From Nocardioides sp. IC4_145 (GTDB taxonomy: Bacteria; Actinomycetota; Actinomycetes; Propionibacteriales; Nocardioidaceae): a stretch of 64,000 nt of DNA. The stretch is from positions 81,565 to 145,564 of the forward strand of contig NZ_JAANMS010000003.1 of assembly GCF_011250565.1 (NCBI RefSeq). The letters run 5' to 3'. The position numbers and the translations under genes were made by a program. Positions 61,892 through 64,000 of this stretch are shown here, piece after piece (the stretch's first letter is position 1; every line of letters starts with the position of its first letter). The notes under the pieces are model-generated. The model saw only the letters and a program-made list of their open reading frames with translations. It was not told the DNA's origin and ran no database searches.

Positions 61892-62935
61892 CTAGGACCG
61901 CCCGGGGACGACGACCGTGATGCCCGGCCCGCCGGCGCCCGGCGTGCCCAGCGCCGCGAGCGCGTCGGGCGCCTCGGCCAGGCCGATCCGGCGGGTCACG
62001 AGCGCGGCGGGGTCGAGGGTGCCGGCGGCGACGAGGTCGAGCATGGCGGGGTACTCCGCCGCCGACATCCCGTGCGAGCCCAGCACCGCGAGCTCCTGGG
62101 CGACCACGACGTCCATCGGCAGCGGCGGCGCGGCGTGCTCGCCGAGCAGCAGGCCGACCTGCACGTGCCGGCCGCGGCGGCGCAGCGAGCGGACCGAGGC
62201 CGCCGCGGTCGTCGGCGACCCGACGGCGTCGATCGAGACGTGCGCCCCGCCCCCGGTGAGGTCTCGGACCGCGTCGGCGACCGGGACCGCAGCCGGGTCG
62301 ACCACCTCGGCCCCAAGCGCCCAGGCGGCCTCCCGGGCCGCGGGGTCGAGGTCGGTCGCCACGACCGAGGCCCCGAGCGCGACGCCGATCATCACCGCGG
62401 AGAGGCCGACGCCGCCGCAGCCGTGCACGGCGAGGTGCTGGCCGGCGCGCAGGTCGCCGTGGGCCCGCAGGGCGCGGTACGACGTCGCGAACCGGCACCC
62501 GAGCGCCGCGGCCGCGGCGAGGTCCAGCTCGTCGGGCACCCGGACCAGGTTGGTGTCCGCGGCCGGCACGGCGACCCGCTCGGCCCACGACCCGGCGTAG
62601 GTGAACCCCGGCTGCTGCTGGTCCGGGCACACCTGGTGCTCTCCGGCCGCGCACCACGCGCAGCGCCCGCACGCGACGACGAACGGCACCGTCACCCGGT
62701 CACCGGCCGTCCACCCGCGGACCTCCGCCCCGACCTCCGCGACCGTGCCGGCGAGCTCGTGGCCAGGCACCATCGGCAGCGGCACGGGGTCGTGACCCTG
62801 CCAGGCGTGCCAGTCCGACCGGCACACGCCGGTCGCAGCCACCTGCACCACGACCCCGTCGGCCGGGCAGGCCGGCTCCGTCACGTCCTCGACGGTCGGC
62901 CGCTCGCCGTACGTCCGGTAGACCACCGCATCCAT
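61892..62935 (-). CDS. Zinc-dependent alcohol dehydrogenase family protein
   Basis: The 347-residue MDR protein has the catalytic zinc ligands C38 (ATGVCRSDWHAWQGHD) and H59/E60 (PGHELAGTVAEVG), the structural-zinc cysteines C89, C92, C95 and C103 (VACGRCAWCAAGEHQVC), and the NAD(P)-binding VHGCGGVGLSAVMIGVALGA. It most resembles zinc alcohol dehydrogenases with broad substrates. Its stop lies 10 bp before the ABC ATPase start, so it may share that transcript. Confidence 0.92.
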   Translation of the reverse strand: MDAVVYRTYGERPTVEDVTEPACPADGVVVQVAATGVCRSDWHAWQGHDPVPLPMVPGHELAGTVAEVGAEVRGWTAGDRVTVPFVVACGRCAWCAAGEHQVCPDQQQPGFTYAGSWAERVAVPAADTNLVRVPDELDLAAAAALGCRFATSYRALRAHGDLRAGQHLAVHGCGGVGLSAVMIGVALGASVVATDLDPAAREAAWALGAEVVDPAAVPVADAVRDLTGGGAHVSIDAVGSPTTAAASVRSLRRRGRHVQVGLLLGEHAAPPLPMDVVVAQELAVLGSHGMSAAEYPAMLDLVAAGTLDPAALVTRRIGLAEAPDALAALGTPGAGGPGITVVVPGRS

Positions 62936-62968
62936 GGGCCGGAGCGTAGGAGACCGGCCGGGGCCGCC

Positions 62969-63394
62969 TCAGGCGGGCTGGTGGGTCGCCGCGATGTCGA
63001 GCACCCAGGTGACGCCGAACCGGTCGCGGAGCATGCCGTAGAGCGGCGCCCAGGCCGCCGGCGCGAGCGGCACCACGACGGTCCCGTGCTCGGCGAGCCG
63101 CTCCCAGCAACCCGTGACCTCGTCGGCGTCGTCGCCGCGGACGGACACGAAGTAGGACCCCTGGCCCTGCTCCCACGGCAGCGCGGACGGGACGTCGTAC
63201 GCCATCACGCGGAAACCGGCGTCCGAGACCACCTGGCCCCACATGACCTGGTCGGCCTCCGCCTCGTCCTGGACGGCGTGGGCGTCGCGGTAGGTCACGA
63301 CGGTCAGCTCGCCGCCGAACACCGAGCGGTAGAGCTCGAGGGCGGCGCTGGCGTCGCCGCGGAGGTTGACGTGCGTGGTGGTGCTGAACGACAT
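62969..63394 (-). CDS. VOC family (PhnB-like) protein
   Basis: The 141-residue protein is a glyoxalase-fold PhnB-like protein: LRGDASAALELYRSVFGGEL, MWGQVVSDAGFRVMAYDVPS, SYFVSVRGDDADEVTGCWER and MLRDRFGVTWVLDIAA. The first metal-binding His is probably replaced, as is usual in this subgroup. AAGGAG precedes the ATG at 63394. It is divergent from the regulator gene at the window end, an arrangement often seen for PhnB-like proteins and WYL/HTH regulators. Confidence 0.88.
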   Translation of the reverse strand: MSFSTTTHVNLRGDASAALELYRSVFGGELTVVTYRDAHAVQDEAEADQVMWGQVVSDAGFRVMAYDVPSALPWEQGQGSYFVSVRGDDADEVTGCWERLAEHGTVVVPLAPAAWAPLYGMLRDRFGVTWVLDIAATHQPA

Positions 63395-63497
63395 GGGTGC
63401 TCCTTCGAGAGTGCTGGCGGGTCGGTCGACCGGCCACGACGCACTCAACCGGCCGATCAGGTCAGGTCCTGTCCGCTCCGTGCGGCAGGCTGTCCTC

Positions 63498-64000
63498 GTG
63501 TCCACCACCGGCCGGCTGCTCTCGCTCCTGTCGCTCCTCCAGGCGCGCCGGGACTGGCCGGGCCCGGCGCTGGCGCGGCGGCTGGAGGTGAGCGAGCGGA
63601 CGGTACGCCGTGACGTCGAGCGGTTGCGCGACCTCGGCTACCCGATCGAGACGACGCGGGGACCCGACGGCGGCTACCGGCTCGGCGCCGGTCCCGACCT
63701 GCCGCCGCTGCTGCTCGACGACGGGCAGGCGGTCGCGCTCGCGGTCGCGCTGCAGACCGCCGCGGCGTCCGGCGCGGCCGTCGCCGACGACGCGGCCCGG
63801 GCGCTCGCGACCGTCCGGCAGGTCATGCCCGCCCGGCTGCGGCACCGGGTCGACGCCGTGCAGGTCTCCGCAGTCGGTCGCCCCTCGGGGGAGGCAGCGG
63901 ACCCAGCGGTGATCGCGGTGCTGACCTCGGCCGTGCGCGACCGCGAGGTGGTCCGCTTCGACCACCGGCCGGTCGACACCGGTGCGGACGGTCCGCCCGG
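63498..64000 (+). CDS. HTH/WYL-domain transcriptional regulator (YafY type), truncated by the window end
   Basis: About 167 residues are visible. The N-terminal DeoR-like winged helix reads RLLSLLSLLQARRDWPGPAL, then ALARRLEVSERTVRRDVERL and RDLGYPIETTRGPDGGYRLG, followed by PPLLLDDGQAVALAVALQTA. The WYL domain itself would start near the window end and continue beyond 64000. A GTG at 63480 is an alternative start, 6 codons upstream. It probably regulates the divergent VOC gene. Confidence 0.88.
   Translation, partial: MSTTGRLLSLLSLLQARRDWPGPALARRLEVSERTVRRDVERLRDLGYPIETTRGPDGGYRLGAGPDLPPLLLDDGQAVALAVALQTAAASGAAVADDAARALATVRQVMPARLRHRVDAVQVSAVGRPSGEAADPAVIAVLTSAVRDREVVRFDHRPVDTGADGPP

Overview
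The window is 64 kb of very GC-rich DNA with dense, often overlapping genes (ATGA and GTGA junctions), many GTG starts, and a gene order typical of Actinobacteria. Gene content and local synteny (yajC-secD-secF-apt, ruvCAB, yebC, pdxST, pgsA, HIT, thrS; recA-recX; DevRS-like regulators; sulfite reductase-cysH) fit a Nocardioidaceae member, most likely Nocardioides or a close relative. This is an inference from content, not a search result. No phage, plasmid, transposase or CRISPR array was seen; the window reads as chromosomal core plus a few accessory operons.

Layout. 1-12.9 kb (minus strand): apt, secF, secD, yajC, ruvB, ruvA, ruvC (with a LexA box), yebC, pdxT, a metallophosphoesterase, pdxS, pgsA, an inositol monophosphatase, a HIT protein and a TetR regulator. 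13-18.7 kb: a 45-residue basic protein, a ferredoxin-ferredoxin reductase fusion paired with an AurF-like diiron oxygenase, thrS and a GNAT. 18.7-20.2 kb: tRNA-Val, an aminodeoxychorismate-lyase-like gene, then tRNA-Gly, tRNA-Cys and tRNA-Val. 20.2-32.3 kb: an apparent hypoxia/dormancy island with a DosS-like sensor kinase, a DosR-like regulator, two PPOX proteins, an Acg-type nitroreductase, cydA, cydB, a fused cydDC, a universal stress protein and a DoxX protein. Four boxes of the form GGGMCYWWGGTCCC lie between these genes. 32.4-33.4 kb: a 79-residue acidic protein, a 554-bp gene-free stretch packed with perfect inverted repeats, and a 64-residue protein behind a LexA box. 33.4-40.5 kb: a K+ channel, a YihY protein, aidB, an SLC13 transporter and glyA. 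40.6-45.5 kb: a sulfate-assimilation operon behind a putative Cys-codon leader peptide (sulfite reductase, zinc-ribbon protein, cysH, sirohydrochlorin chelatase) followed by a Cds1-like desulfhydrase. 45.5-48.9 kb: a HipA-like/DUF3037 operon and two secreted proteins. 49-51 kb: recX and recA with a LexA box. 51-58 kb: a five-gene glycosyltransferase/molybdoenzyme operon, a divergent polytopic membrane protein, a zinc-ribbon epimerase, mtnP and DUF3046. 58-64 kb: DinB, GNAT, an ABC-2 exporter, a zinc dehydrogenase, a VOC protein and a partial WYL-type regulator.

The most interesting signals are: (1) the DevRS-like island with its own palindromic box; (2) a LexA box in front of an uncharacterised 64-residue protein, matching the boxes at ruvC and recA; (3) the leader peptide in front of the sulfite reductase operon; (4) the hairpin-rich gene-free stretch at 32.6-33.2 kb; (5) several short dispersed repeat families, one inside recX and another inside the cydDC linker; and (6) the absence of the usual pimA and acyltransferase genes between pgsA and pdxS.
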